DNA of 30,613 nucleotides, from the NCBI GenBank assembly GCA_023426345.1, contig JAFAAX010000189.1:1-30613 (forward strand), read 5' to 3'. Shown here in pieces: positions 13,664-21,382 of the stretch. A model generated the notes under the pieces. That model ran no database searches and was not told the origin of the DNA. It saw only the letters and a list, made by a program, of their open reading frames with translations. Both the position numbers and the translations under genes were made by a program. Each line of letters starts with the position of its first letter. Within the stretch, counting starts at the first letter, position 1. Origin of the DNA: Actinomycetes bacterium. Lineage in GTDB: Bacteria; Actinomycetota; Actinomycetes; Actinomycetales; Actinomycetaceae.

Positions 13664-14689
13664 TCAACTCACGTCGCATCCGCACGTACGGCCGATGTGA
13701 AACGAATAGGGACAGGTGAAGACGGCCATTCCCCTCATAGTCTCGGAGGAGGAATGAATGAGTTCCGCCAGCGCCGTCGAGGCCATCTCGGTGCGCGGCT
13801 GCACGATCGTCGTCAGATTGACCATCTCCGACATCGAGAATGTCAGCCCGTCGTATCCGGTGATCGCCACGTCCTCCGGGCACCGGACTCCCTGCTGCAT
13901 CAGTCTGTCCAGAAGTCCCATCGCAATGGCGTCGGTCCCGCAGGCGATCGCCCGAGGCAGCGGCGGGCGCCTGAGAAGGTACTCGGCCGCCGTCACTCCC
14001 CCCTCATTCGACAGACTCGTGAACAACAGACGATTTCGCCGCACCGGGAGGTCCCGTTCCCGGAGTGCGTCCTTCATGCCGGACACGCGGTTCGCAGTCG
14101 AGGAGGATCGCAGCGGACCTGCCACGATGGCGATGTCGCGGTACCCGTGGTCCAGAAGATGACCCATCACGTCACGCCCAGCCGCGTAGTCGTCGATCCC
14201 CACGTAGGGGGCGGGAGTGTCCGCGGAACGGCGCGAGACTTGGACGTAGGGCACTCCGGCGGCCCGGAACTCGCGGCTCAGAGACGCATCATGCGCATTG
14301 ATTACCGTGAGGATCACGCCATCGACACCGTGCCGGATCATGGATCTCACCGAAGACTGGATCGCCTCCGGCTCGTCGTCGGTGTGGGCGATGACGACCT
14401 CGTAGCCGGCCTTGCGCGCCGTGTCCGAGATGGAGACGGCGAACTCCGAGTAGAAGGGATTTCCGATGTCGGCCAGGATCAGGCCGAGCAGATGCTGCCG
14501 CTCATGGGCCTTCACCGCCAGGCCGCGATCCCGCGCGGCATCGAGGATCTCCGACCTGAGCGCACTGGAGAGCCCCGGTCGGCCATTCAACGCATAGGAG
14601 ACTGCCGCCGGAGAAACGCCCAGATCACGCGCGAGGCCCGCGGCGGTCGTCGTTTCTCCACACATTCGTTGTGCGGTCTTTGTTCTCAC
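13664..14689 (-). CDS. LacI-family transcriptional regulator
   Basis: About 341 residues, with an N-terminal helix-turn-helix (TTAAGLARDLGVSPAAVSYALNGRPGLS) followed by a periplasmic-binding-protein-like ligand domain: LGLILADIGNPFYSEF, a VDGVILT core strand, VGIDDYAAG, DIAIVAGP, AIACGTDAIAMG and ITGYDG. The HTH hinge is somewhat unusual in lacking the normal 'T-x-x-D-V-A' opening. GTG at 14689 is chosen because GGAGGGGAC precedes it; ATG at 14701 or 14665 are alternatives. It lies directly upstream of the catabolic genes, separated by 145 bases holding palindromes, so it most likely controls them in response to the sugar acid or a derivative. A central AACGTT at 14757-14762 upstream of its own gene might be an autoregulatory site. 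Confidence 0.87.
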   Translation of the reverse strand: MRTKTAQRMCGETTTAAGLARDLGVSPAAVSYALNGRPGLSSALRSEILDAARDRGLAVKAHERQHLLGLILADIGNPFYSEFAVSISDTARKAGYEVVIAHTDDEPEAIQSSVRSMIRHGVDGVILTVINAHDASLSREFRAAGVPYVQVSRRSADTPAPYVGIDDYAAGRDVMGHLLDHGYRDIAIVAGPLRSSSTANRVSGMKDALRERDLPVRRNRLLFTSLSNEGGVTAAEYLLRRPPLPRAIACGTDAIAMGLLDRLMQQGVRCPEDVAITGYDGLTFSMSEMVNLTTIVQPRTEMASTALAELIHSSSETMRGMAVFTCPYSFHIGRTCGCDVS

Positions 14690-14833
14690 GTCCCCTCCCA
14701 TCGTTGGGGGTCTGTGCTGTCATCACACAGGCTACGAAGCCTCCATCAGCTTCAGCAACGTTAAGTATGCGCATCTTCTGCGCAGGAAGATCGCAGGTCA
14801 GAAGACACCACAGACGGTTGTCCGCCGCCGGTT

Positions 14834-15382
14834 CTAGTACCCCAGGTCCTCGAACCTCACGGGCGTCATCGCCCCGGACTCCCAATCCCGGCGCAGGATC
14901 GAATAGACCACGCCGGCGCGGGGCGCCCCGCCCTCCACGGGCCAGGCCTCCCGGAAGTGCGCCTCCTTGACGAACCCGCAGCGGACGAACGTCTGACGCA
15001 TCGCGATGTTGTCCTCGCGCGTGCGCCCCTCCACCCGGACGGCCTCAGGATGGGTGGTGAACACGCGGCGCGTGATCTCGCGCAGGATCTCCGGGCCCAG
15101 GCCGTGGCCGCGGTACCGCCCGTCCAGGCGCATCTCGAACCAGGGGGACCGCTCTCCCAGAGCGCACAGCTCGACCATTCCCAGACGCGTTCCCGCGTCG
15201 TCGACGATCCACAGCGACGTCACGCCGTTCTGGTCGAAGTCCCCGCGGTCGATGCGGGCCAGGGCCTTCTCCGCCGTCGTCGCCGGCACCGCGTCGAAGG
15301 GGAAGCGGTTCCGCGCGAAGAAGGCCGCCAGATCCCGCCGGTCCATCCCGGACGGGTCCATGTCCACCAGCGCGATCCCCAT
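14834..15382 (-). CDS. GNAT-family N-acetyltransferase
   Basis: A 182-residue acetyltransferase of the RimJ/RimL-like type. The acetyl-CoA loop is in LDGRYRGHGLGPEIL (Q/R-x-x-G-x-G/A form) and the C-terminal NIAMRQTFVRCGFVKEAHFRE block is typical for the group. A strand with GTRLGMVELC precedes it. The substrate, a protein N-terminus, small amine or drug, cannot be inferred. The ATG at 15382 lacks a ribosome binding site but has TACGCT exactly six bases upstream, suggesting a leaderless mRNA. It stands alone between the catabolic block and the MarC-PHP pair, and the divide between less and more GC-rich DNA falls close to it. Confidence 0.85.
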   Translation of the reverse strand: MGIALVDMDPSGMDRRDLAAFFARNRFPFDAVPATTAEKALARIDRGDFDQNGVTSLWIVDDAGTRLGMVELCALGERSPWFEMRLDGRYRGHGLGPEILREITRRVFTTHPEAVRVEGRTREDNIAMRQTFVRCGFVKEAHFREAWPVEGGAPRAGVVYSILRRDWESGAMTPVRFEDLGY

Positions 15383-15388
15383 GCGCCC

Positions 15389-15394
15389 AGCGTA
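15389..15394 (-). promoter_or_regulatory. -10 box of a leaderless promoter for the GNAT gene
   Basis: On the minus strand TACGCT, six bases (GGGCGC), then ATG at 15382. Spacing is identical to the boxes at 2292, 17066, 19485 and 21371. Confidence 0.5.
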
Positions 15395-15463
15395 GTCAGT
15401 CGCCCCCCTCACGAGCGAGGTCGACGCAGGCCGGCGCCGGGAGGCCACCGCCCCGACCATCGG

Positions 15464-15533
15464 GCGCCGTCCCCTCGACGAGGGCGGCCCGCGTGGCCGG
15501 GTCGGGCGCACCACGAGGGTTGCGGGACGGCGC
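15464..15533. terminator. Inverted repeat enclosing dispersed repeat copy e
   Basis: GCGCCGTCCC (15464-15473) and GGGACGGCGC (15524-15533) are perfect 10-base inverted arms, and the pairing extends imperfectly outward. Between them lies a full copy of the dispersed repeat (GACGAGGGCGGCCCGCG and tail, 15475-15510), itself containing CCCTCG-A-CGAGGG. The structure is downstream of the MarC stop and upstream of the GNAT gene on the same strand, so it likely ends the PHP-MarC transcript. Confidence 0.5.
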
Positions 15534-15560
15534 GGCCCGGTCGCAGGAGGCCCCGGAGTG

Positions 15561-16211
15561 TCAGATGACCCCCGCGGCATGCGAGGACTGGATGAACGTG
15601 AAGATCGCGTTCATCACCATCTGCGTGGCGATCGCCGCCAGCAGCAGGCCGGAGATCTTCGTGAGGATCATGACGCCGCCCTTGCCCAGCAGGCGCGACA
15701 GCTCGACGGAGAACCGCATGGTCGCCCACATCACGAGGTGCATGAGGACGACGGCCACCACCACGGCCCCCCACCCGGCCACGGTGGAGCCACCCTGGTT
15801 GACGGAGACCATGACCGCGACGATGGCGCCGGGCCCGGCCAGCAGCGGCGTCCCCAGGGGCACCAGCGCCACGTTGACGTTGCGATCGCCCGTGTCCGGT
15901 GTTGAGATCGAGTCCGTGTCCATGAGGAGCTCCATCGCGATGATGAACAGCAGGACGCCGCCGGACAGCTGCAGGGACTCCATCGAGATCTGGAGGAACT
16001 GGAGGATGTACTGGCCGAGGACCGCGAACAGCACGATGACGCCGAAGGACGTGATGGTCGCCTGGACGGCGGCGCGCTTCTGGTCCTCCTTCGAATAGCT
16101 GCCGGTCAGCGCCAGGAAGACGGGGATCGTCCCGGCGGGGTCCATGATGACGAACAGAGTGGTGAACGTCGTGGCCAGGAGCGTGGCGTCCACGAGCTGG
16201 GAGAGGTTCAT
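15561..16211 (-). CDS. MarC-family integral membrane protein
   Basis: A 216-residue protein with six predicted membrane helices. Family features are FTTLFVIMDPAGTIPVFLALT at the N-terminus, the AVLGQYILQFLQIS helix, LSGGVLLFIIAMELL, and VPLGTPLLAGPGAI in the middle, a hallmark of MarC/UPF0056 proteins. The family was once tied to multiple antibiotic resistance but its real function is not established. The start overlaps the PHP gene stop as ATGA, so the pair is co-translated. Confidence 0.9.
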   Translation of the reverse strand: MNLSQLVDATLLATTFTTLFVIMDPAGTIPVFLALTGSYSKEDQKRAAVQATITSFGVIVLFAVLGQYILQFLQISMESLQLSGGVLLFIIAMELLMDTDSISTPDTGDRNVNVALVPLGTPLLAGPGAIVAVMVSVNQGGSTVAGWGAVVVAVVLMHLVMWATMRFSVELSRLLGKGGVMILTKISGLLLAAIATQMVMNAIFTFIQSSHAAGVI

Positions 16212-17059
16212 GGGCGGACCACCTCCAGGCGGGCCTCGTCCTCGATGGCGCGGTAGACGTACTCCGAGGTGAGGTTCTCCCCCAGCAGGTTCGGCTTGCC
16301 CGTGCCGTGGTAGTCCGACGAGCCGGTCTCCTGGAGTCCCAGCCGGCGCGCGATGCGGTCCACCTCCTCGCGTTCGGCGGCCGACTGGTCGCGGTGGTCG
16401 CGCTCCAGGCCGAACAGGCCGGCCTGCGCCATCTGGGCGATCGTGTCCTCGGAGATCATGCGCCGCTGGCGCTGGGCGGCGCGCGGATGGGCCAGCACGG
16501 GCACGCCTCCGGCGGCGCGCACCAGGCGCACCGCGTCGACCGGGTCGGGCGCCCAGTGATGGACGTAATAGGGGCCGGCGGGGTGCAGGGCGGTGACGAA
16601 GGCCGCCGAGCGGTCGGGGAACGCGCCGATCGCCACCAGGGCGTCGGCGATGTGCGGGCGCCCCACGGGCCCGCCGTCCGCCGGGGCGAAGCGCTGCACC
16701 ATCTCCCACGTGATCGGGTAGTCCGCCGACAGGTTCTCCACGATCCGCCGGGCGCGCGTCAGCCGGCTCTCGCGCGTGTGCGCGAAGGTGGCCTGGAGCC
16801 CCGGATTGCCCGGGTCGGGCATGTAGCCCAGCAGATGCGCCGTGATCCCCGCCGACGAGCAGGAGATCTCCACCCCGCGCATCAGCGCGACGCCCGTGTG
16901 CGGGACCTCGGCGGCGGCCTCGTCCCAGCCGGCCAGCGTGTCGTGGTCCGTCAGCCCGACGACGTCCAGCCCGACGCGCCGGGCCGTGCGCATGAGCTGC
17001 GCGGGCGCGTCGGTGCCGTCCGAGCACGCGGAATGGGTGTGGGGGTCGATGCGGATCAC
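16208..17059 (-). CDS. PHP-domain metal-dependent phosphoesterase
   Basis: A 283-residue protein with the PHP metal-binding motifs: DPHTHSACSDGT at the N-terminus, GLTDHDT near residue 45, RGVEISCS, VLAHPRAA and a late GSSDYHG. It resembles the TrpH/YciV-like group, which hydrolyses 3',5'-nucleoside bisphosphates or short RNA ends. GTG at 17059 is chosen because TACCCT lies exactly six bases upstream (leaderless) and because longer frames would collide with the divergent aminopeptidase gene. It is coupled by ATGA overlap to marC. The exact substrate is inferred from the family only. Confidence 0.88.
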   Translation of the reverse strand: MIRIDPHTHSACSDGTDAPAQLMRTARRVGLDVVGLTDHDTLAGWDEAAAEVPHTGVALMRGVEISCSSAGITAHLLGYMPDPGNPGLQATFAHTRESRLTRARRIVENLSADYPITWEMVQRFAPADGGPVGRPHIADALVAIGAFPDRSAAFVTALHPAGPYYVHHWAPDPVDAVRLVRAAGGVPVLAHPRAAQRQRRMISEDTIAQMAQAGLFGLERDHRDQSAAEREEVDRIARRLGLQETGSSDYHGTGKPNLLGENLTSEYVYRAIEDEARLEVVRP

Positions 17060-17065
17060 GGTCCA

Positions 17066-17071
17066 AGGGTA
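17066..17071 (-). promoter_or_regulatory. -10 box of a leaderless promoter for the PHP-marC operon
   Basis: Minus-strand TACCCT, six bases (TGGACC), then GTG at 17059. No Shine-Dalgarno sequence with good spacing is present. Confidence 0.5.
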
Positions 17072-17127
17072 GTCGGCCCGGGCGCCGTCCCGGCACCGCG
17101 GGGACGCCCTGGTGGGGGAGTGGGAAA

Positions 17128-18684
17128 ATGAGGGACATGAGCGTTGACGAGACAACCCCACAGCCGACCCCCGACGCCGCGGACGCGGCCTCCCAATCCA
17201 TGGCCGATCGCGTGAACAACCGGTCCCGGCGGCCCCAGTCCCAGGCCTTCCGCGAGTTCATGGGCTCGAACTGGGGTCCGCGCAGCGACGCCCCGGTCGA
17301 GCGCCAGCCCGTCGCCGACCATCTGCCGGACCGCGCCCGGCAGGCGGGCGACCCCTTCCCCGGCGAGCGGCTGGTCGTCCCCGCCGGCGGCCTGAAGACC
17401 CGCAGCAACGACACGGACTACCGCTTCCGGGCGCACTCGGCCTTCGCCTACCTGTGCGGGTTGGGCGGGGAGAAGGAGCCGGACTCCGCGGTGGTCCTGG
17501 AGCCCCGGCCCGACGGCGGGCACGAGGCCGTCCTCTACTTCAAGCCGCGCGCCTCGCGGACGTCGGAGGAGTTCTACGCGGACTCCACCTACGGGGAGTT
17601 CTGGGTGGGCGCGCGCCCGTCCCTGGCCGAGGTCGAGGCCCAGACGGGCCTGCGCTGCGCGAACATCGACACGCTGCGCGACGCGCTGGCCAAGGACGCC
17701 GGCCAGGTGCGCCTGCGCGTCGTCCCCGGCGTCGACCGGACGATCGAGGCGATGGTCAACGAGGTCCGCCAGCAGGCCGGACTGCCCTTCGGAGGCGACG
17801 CCCGCACCGCCGACGAGGCGCTGGAGGAGCACCTCTCGACGATCCGCCTGACCAAGGATGCCTTCGAGCTGTCCGAGATCCGCCGCGCCATCGAGGTGAC
17901 GAAGTCCGGCTTCGAGGACATCATCCGCTCACTGCCGCGCGCCGTCGGCCACCGCCGCGGCGAGCGCGTCGTCGAGGGGGCGTTCGGGGCCGTCGCCCGC
18001 GAGGAGGGCAACGGGCTGGGCTACGACACCATCGCCGCGGCCGGCAATCACGCGAACACCCTGCACTGGATGGACAACGACGGCCCGGTCCGCCCCGGCG
18101 ACCTCATGCTCGTCGACGCCGGCGTCGAGGTCGACTCCCTCTACACGGCCGACATCACGCGCACGCTGCCCGTCGACGGCCGCTTCACCGAGCCGCAGGC
18201 GAAGGTCTACCAGGCGGTCCTGGACGCCTGCGAGGCGGCGCTCGCCCGGGCGAACCAGCCGGGGACCCGGTTCCGCGACATCCACGACGCCGCGATGGAG
18301 GTGCTGGCGGCCCGCCTGGAGGACTGGGGCGTCCTGCCGGTGCCCGCCGCCGTGTCCCTGTCGCCCGAGGGCCAGCAGCACCGCCGGTGGATGCCGCACG
18401 GCACCTCGCATCACATCGGCCTGGACGTCCACGACTGCGCCCAGGCCAGCCGCGAGATGTACCAGGACGCCCTGCTGGCGCCGGGCATGACGTTCACCAT
18501 CGAGCCCGGGCTGTACTTCCGCGCCGACGACCTGTCGGTCCCCGAGGAGCTGCGCGGGCTGGGCGTGCGCATCGAGGACGACGTCGCGGTCAACCCGGAC
18601 GGTTCCGTGACGCGCCTGTCGGAGGACATCCCCCGCACGATCGCGGGCGTCGAGGCCTGGATGGCGCAGGTCCAGGCCCGCTGA
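17128..18684 (+). CDS. pepP: Xaa-Pro aminopeptidase (M24B, PepP type)
   Basis: A 518-residue aminopeptidase P. An N-terminal creatinase-like domain covers about residues 35-210 and the pita-bread catalytic domain about 245-515. The five metal ligands are visible: D330 in LMLVDAG, D342 in TADITR, H428 in HGTSHHIG, E459 in TIEPGLYF and E483 in RIEDDVAV. It releases N-terminal residues ahead of proline using two metal ions (Mn in known members). The ATG at 17128 has GGGGGAG about 8 bases upstream; ATG at 17137 is an alternative start. The gene is divergent from the PHP gene and ends in a large hairpin shared with the convergent stress-protein gene. Confidence 0.93.
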   Translation: MRDMSVDETTPQPTPDAADAASQSMADRVNNRSRRPQSQAFREFMGSNWGPRSDAPVERQPVADHLPDRARQAGDPFPGERLVVPAGGLKTRSNDTDYRFRAHSAFAYLCGLGGEKEPDSAVVLEPRPDGGHEAVLYFKPRASRTSEEFYADSTYGEFWVGARPSLAEVEAQTGLRCANIDTLRDALAKDAGQVRLRVVPGVDRTIEAMVNEVRQQAGLPFGGDARTADEALEEHLSTIRLTKDAFELSEIRRAIEVTKSGFEDIIRSLPRAVGHRRGERVVEGAFGAVAREEGNGLGYDTIAAAGNHANTLHWMDNDGPVRPGDLMLVDAGVEVDSLYTADITRTLPVDGRFTEPQAKVYQAVLDACEAALARANQPGTRFRDIHDAAMEVLAARLEDWGVLPVPAAVSLSPEGQQHRRWMPHGTSHHIGLDVHDCAQASREMYQDALLAPGMTFTIEPGLYFRADDLSVPEELRGLGVRIEDDVAVNPDGSVTRLSEDIPRTIAGVEAWMAQVQAR

Positions 18685-18697
18685 CCCTCTTCCCCTC

Positions 18698-18755
18698 GAC
18701 GAGGGCGGCCCCCTCGCGGACCCGGAAGCCGCGTGAGGGGGGGTCGCCCTCGTCG
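18698..18755. terminator. Bidirectional terminator hairpin built from dispersed-repeat arms
   Basis: The left arm CGACGAGGGCG plus a CCCCCTC run, and the right arm with a GAGGGGG run plus CGCCCTCGTCG, pair over more than 20 bases with small bulges. It lies between the convergent aminopeptidase and GSP17M-type genes. Both arms contain the core of the dispersed repeat in opposite orientation. Confidence 0.75.
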
Positions 18756-18769
18756 ATCGCGACGAAGGG

Positions 18770-19423
18770 TCAGTGGGCGGAGGAGCCGTTCCCGTCGGAG
18801 TCGGACGAGGGGGCGTCCGGTCCCTGCGCGCCGCCGGCCGGCAGGCGCACGCCGAACCGCGGCTGCTCGTCGGGGCGCGAGCCGAACTCGCTGGGGCCGC
18901 TGCGATCGGGGCGCGGGCGCCGCGGGGCGGGGCGCATCTGGTTGCCCGGAGTGCGTTGGAGGAGCTCGAACGCCCGCTCGATCTGGGCCGTGGCCAGCAC
19001 CGCGTAGCGCGAGGCCACGACCTGGGACTGGGACGTGAAGTCCCGGGTGCCGCCGGTCGCGGCGTAGAAGCCCATCGACATCAGCCCCCCGAACAGCGCG
19101 CCGCCCGCCAGGCCCAGGACGAGCCACAGGCCCGCCCCGCCCGCGGACGAGGAGGCGAAGGAGAGCATGAGGCCCATGAACGCGCCCCACAGCGCGCCGG
19201 AGCCGGCCCCCGACGCGGCGACACGGCCCATCGTGAGGCGGCCCGTGACGCGCTCGACCATGTGGAGGTCGGTGCCCACGATCGTGATGGCCGTGACGTC
19301 GAAGGCATTGTCGGACAGATAATCGACGGCGTTCGACGCCTCCTGATACGTCCGGTACGACCCGACCTCGGTGCCCTCGGGCATGGTGGGGACCTTCACA
19401 CGCGGGTTCGCGGTGCTCGGCAT
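18770..19423 (-). CDS. General stress protein 17M-like (YflT-domain) membrane protein
   Basis: A 217-residue protein. Residues about 15-70 match the GSP17M/YflT layout: EVGSYRTYQEASNAVDYLSD, then FDVTAITIVGTDLHMVERVTGRLT. Two hydrophobic, glycine-rich helices follow (about 80-105 and 108-132) and then a charged tail rich in Pro, Arg, Ser and Gly that is probably disordered. The ATG at 19423 has GGAGGAG with 8-base spacing. In actinobacteria this gene commonly sits beside the MgtE_N/CBS gene, as here, where the two are divergent. The function is not established; a stress or envelope role is suggested by name only. Confidence 0.82.
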   Translation of the reverse strand: MPSTANPRVKVPTMPEGTEVGSYRTYQEASNAVDYLSDNAFDVTAITIVGTDLHMVERVTGRLTMGRVAASGAGSGALWGAFMGLMLSFASSSAGGAGLWLVLGLAGGALFGGLMSMGFYAATGGTRDFTSQSQVVASRYAVLATAQIERAFELLQRTPGNQMRPAPRRPRPDRSGPSEFGSRPDEQPRFGVRLPAGGAQGPDAPSSDSDGNGSSAH

Positions 19424-19484
19424 GTCGGGACTCCTCCTCCGGGTGTCGGACAGCACGCTGTCGCCCGATCTTCCGCCCCCAGCC

Positions 19485-19490
19485 TAGGCT
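19485..19490 (+). promoter_or_regulatory. -10 box of a leaderless promoter for the MgtE_N/CBS gene
   Basis: TAGGCT, six bases (GTCCCC), then GTG at 19497. No ribosome binding site lies between, so the mRNA probably begins at the start codon. Confidence 0.55.
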
Positions 19491-19496
19491 GTCCCC

Positions 19497-20801
19497 GTGA
19501 GCACCGCACCGACGAACCTGGGGACCACGGGACGACGCGTCTACGTGGCGAGGCTGGCCGACACCGGCGTCTTCGACCCGTTGGGCGAGAAGGTCGGCAA
19601 GGTCCACGACGTCGTCGCCACCATCCGATTGTCCGGGCCGGCGGCGGTCATCGGATTCGTCGTCGAGGTCGGCCCCCGCCGCCGCGTGTTCCTGCCGATG
19701 ACGCGCGTGACCGCCATCAAGCCGGGCGCGCTCATCACGACCGGCCTGCTCAACATGCGCCGGTTCACGCAGCGGCCCATCGAGACCCTCATCGTGTCCG
19801 AGCTGTTCGACCGGATCGTCACGATGAACGACGGCTCCGGAGAGGCGCGGATCCTCGACGTCGGCATCGAGCAGCGCCGTCCCCGCGACTGGGTCCTGGC
19901 CACGCTCCACGTCCAGCGGGTCCGCCAGAACTCCCTGGGCATCCGGCGCGGCGGCGAGACGCTGACGGTCGGCATCGACGAGGTGAGCGGCCTGCTCAAG
20001 ACCGACACCACTCAGGCGGCGACGGCCCTGGTCCAGCACACGGAGGACATGAAGGCCGCCGACCTCGCGGACTTCCTGCACGCCCTGCCCCCCGACCGGC
20101 AGATGGCCGTCGCGCTGGCGCTCACCGACGGGCGCCTCGCCGACGTCCTGGAGGAGCTCGGCGAGGACGACCGCGTGTCGATCGTCTCCCGGTTGGACGC
20201 GGCGCGCGCCGCCGACGTCCTGGACGTCATGCAGCCCGACGACGCCGCGGACCTCGTCTCCGAGCTGCCCGACGCCGAGGCCCAGACGCTCCTCGCCCTG
20301 ATGGAGCCCGACGAGGCCGAGGACGTCCGCCGCCTGCTCACCTACGAGGAGTCCACCGCCGGCTCGCTGATGACCACCGAGCCCGTCATCCTGGGGCCCG
20401 ACGCGACGGTCGCGCAGATGCTGGCCGCGGTGCGGCGCGAGGACCTGCCGGCCTCGTTGGCGACGATGGCCTGCGTGACGCGCGCCCCCATGGAGACCCC
20501 GACCGGGAAGTACCTGGGCGCGGTCCACATCCAGCGGGCCCTGCGCGAGCCCCCTCAGACGCTGCTGGGCACGATCCTCGACGCCGACATCGAGCCCGTG
20601 TCCCCCGGCGCCCACGTCGCCACCGTCACGCGTCTGCTGGCCACCTACAACCTCACCGTCCTGCCCGTCACGGACGAGGACGGCCACCTGCTGGGCGCCG
20701 TGTCCGTCGACGACGTCCTGGACGAGCTGCTGCCCGACGACTGGCGCGACTACGACGACGATGTCACCGACCGGATGATGGCGAGGAGCATCGATGGCTG
20801 A
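19497..20801 (+). CDS. MgtE N-domain and CBS-pair protein lacking the channel domain
   Basis: A 434-residue soluble protein. The first 170 residues contain two PRC-barrel-like segments (GEKVGKVHDVVATIR and GEARILDVGIEQRR). Residues about 190-285 form an MgtE N-terminal superhelix (AADLADFLHALPPDRQ, AADVLDVMQPDDAADLV). Residues about 290-420 are a CBS pair (GSLMTTEPVILGPDATV and ILDADIEPVSPGAHVATVTR). The membrane channel of true MgtE is absent, so it is probably a Mg- or nucleotide-sensing regulator rather than a transporter. It overlaps the DUF1003 gene by 8 bases; the pair is conserved in actinobacteria and presumably acts together at the membrane. Confidence 0.9.
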   Translation: MSTAPTNLGTTGRRVYVARLADTGVFDPLGEKVGKVHDVVATIRLSGPAAVIGFVVEVGPRRRVFLPMTRVTAIKPGALITTGLLNMRRFTQRPIETLIVSELFDRIVTMNDGSGEARILDVGIEQRRPRDWVLATLHVQRVRQNSLGIRRGGETLTVGIDEVSGLLKTDTTQAATALVQHTEDMKAADLADFLHALPPDRQMAVALALTDGRLADVLEELGEDDRVSIVSRLDAARAADVLDVMQPDDAADLVSELPDAEAQTLLALMEPDEAEDVRRLLTYEESTAGSLMTTEPVILGPDATVAQMLAAVRREDLPASLATMACVTRAPMETPTGKYLGAVHIQRALREPPQTLLGTILDADIEPVSPGAHVATVTRLLATYNLTVLPVTDEDGHLLGAVSVDDVLDELLPDDWRDYDDDVTDRMMARSIDG

Positions 20802-21318
20802 CGGACTGGACACGCCGCGCGAGCGCCGCCGCCGCGCTCCCCGCATCGACTTGGGATCGGAGTCCCTCGGCCGCGGCGTCGAGCGCTTCGCCCGGTTCTC
20901 GGGGACGCCGACGTTCATCATCTACCTCACCGTCTTCGTGGCGCTGTGGCTCGCCTGGAACACGCTGGCGCCGGAGAGCCTCCGCTTCGACTCCGCGGAC
21001 CTGGGCTTCACCGCGCTCACGCTGGTGCTCTCGCTCCAGGCCTCCTACGCCTCCCCGCTGATCCTGCTCGCCCAGAACCGTCAGGAGGACCGCGACCGGG
21101 TCCAGGCCGAGCAGGACCGCCAGCGCCAGGAGCGCAATCTCACCGACACGGAGTACCTCACCCGCGAGATCGCCGGCCTGCGCCTGGCGCTCCAGGACGT
21201 CGCCACCCGCGACTTCGTGCGCTCCGAGCTGCGCGACATGATGGACGACCTCCGCGAGGAGATCCGCGCCGACTCCGACGCCGCCGCCCGGGAGGGCCAG
21301 GAGGCCGACCGCGCCTGA
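20794..21318 (+). CDS. DUF1003 membrane protein
   Basis: A 174-residue protein with two membrane helices (about residues 42-58 and 70-93). It carries the DUF1003 signature: GTPTFIIYLTVFVALWLAWN, then LTLVLSLQASYASPLILLAQNRQ. A long charged coiled-coil tail follows (ED-RDRVQAEQDRQRQER onward). The ATG at 20794 has GAGGAG upstream and lies inside the end of the MgtE_N/CBS gene. The function is unknown; the tight coupling suggests it anchors or partners the MgtE_N/CBS protein. Confidence 0.9.
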   Translation: MADGLDTPRERRRRAPRIDLGSESLGRGVERFARFSGTPTFIIYLTVFVALWLAWNTLAPESLRFDSADLGFTALTLVLSLQASYASPLILLAQNRQEDRDRVQAEQDRQRQERNLTDTEYLTREIAGLRLALQDVATRDFVRSELRDMMDDLREEIRADSDAAAREGQEADRA

Positions 21319-21370
21319 CCCGCGCCCGCGGCAGGTGCAATCTCACGATGAGGCCCCGCGGGCGCGCACG

Positions 21371-21376
21371 TAGGAT
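21371..21376 (+). promoter_or_regulatory. -10 box of a leaderless promoter for mrp
   Basis: TAGGAT, six bases (GGACGC), then ATG at 21383: the same geometry as the boxes at 2292 and 19485. Confidence 0.55.
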
Positions 21377-21382
21377 GGACGC

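Noticed and set aside
14757..14762. AACGTT upstream of the LacI gene as an operator
   Set aside because: The central motif is right for the family but the flanking bases are not symmetrical enough to list as a site; it is only mentioned with the regulator.
18411..20921. An 836-codon minus-strand open frame
   Set aside because: It is antisense to the MgtE_N/CBS gene and spans the GSP17M-type gene in another frame; no domain is visible and composition is shadow-like.
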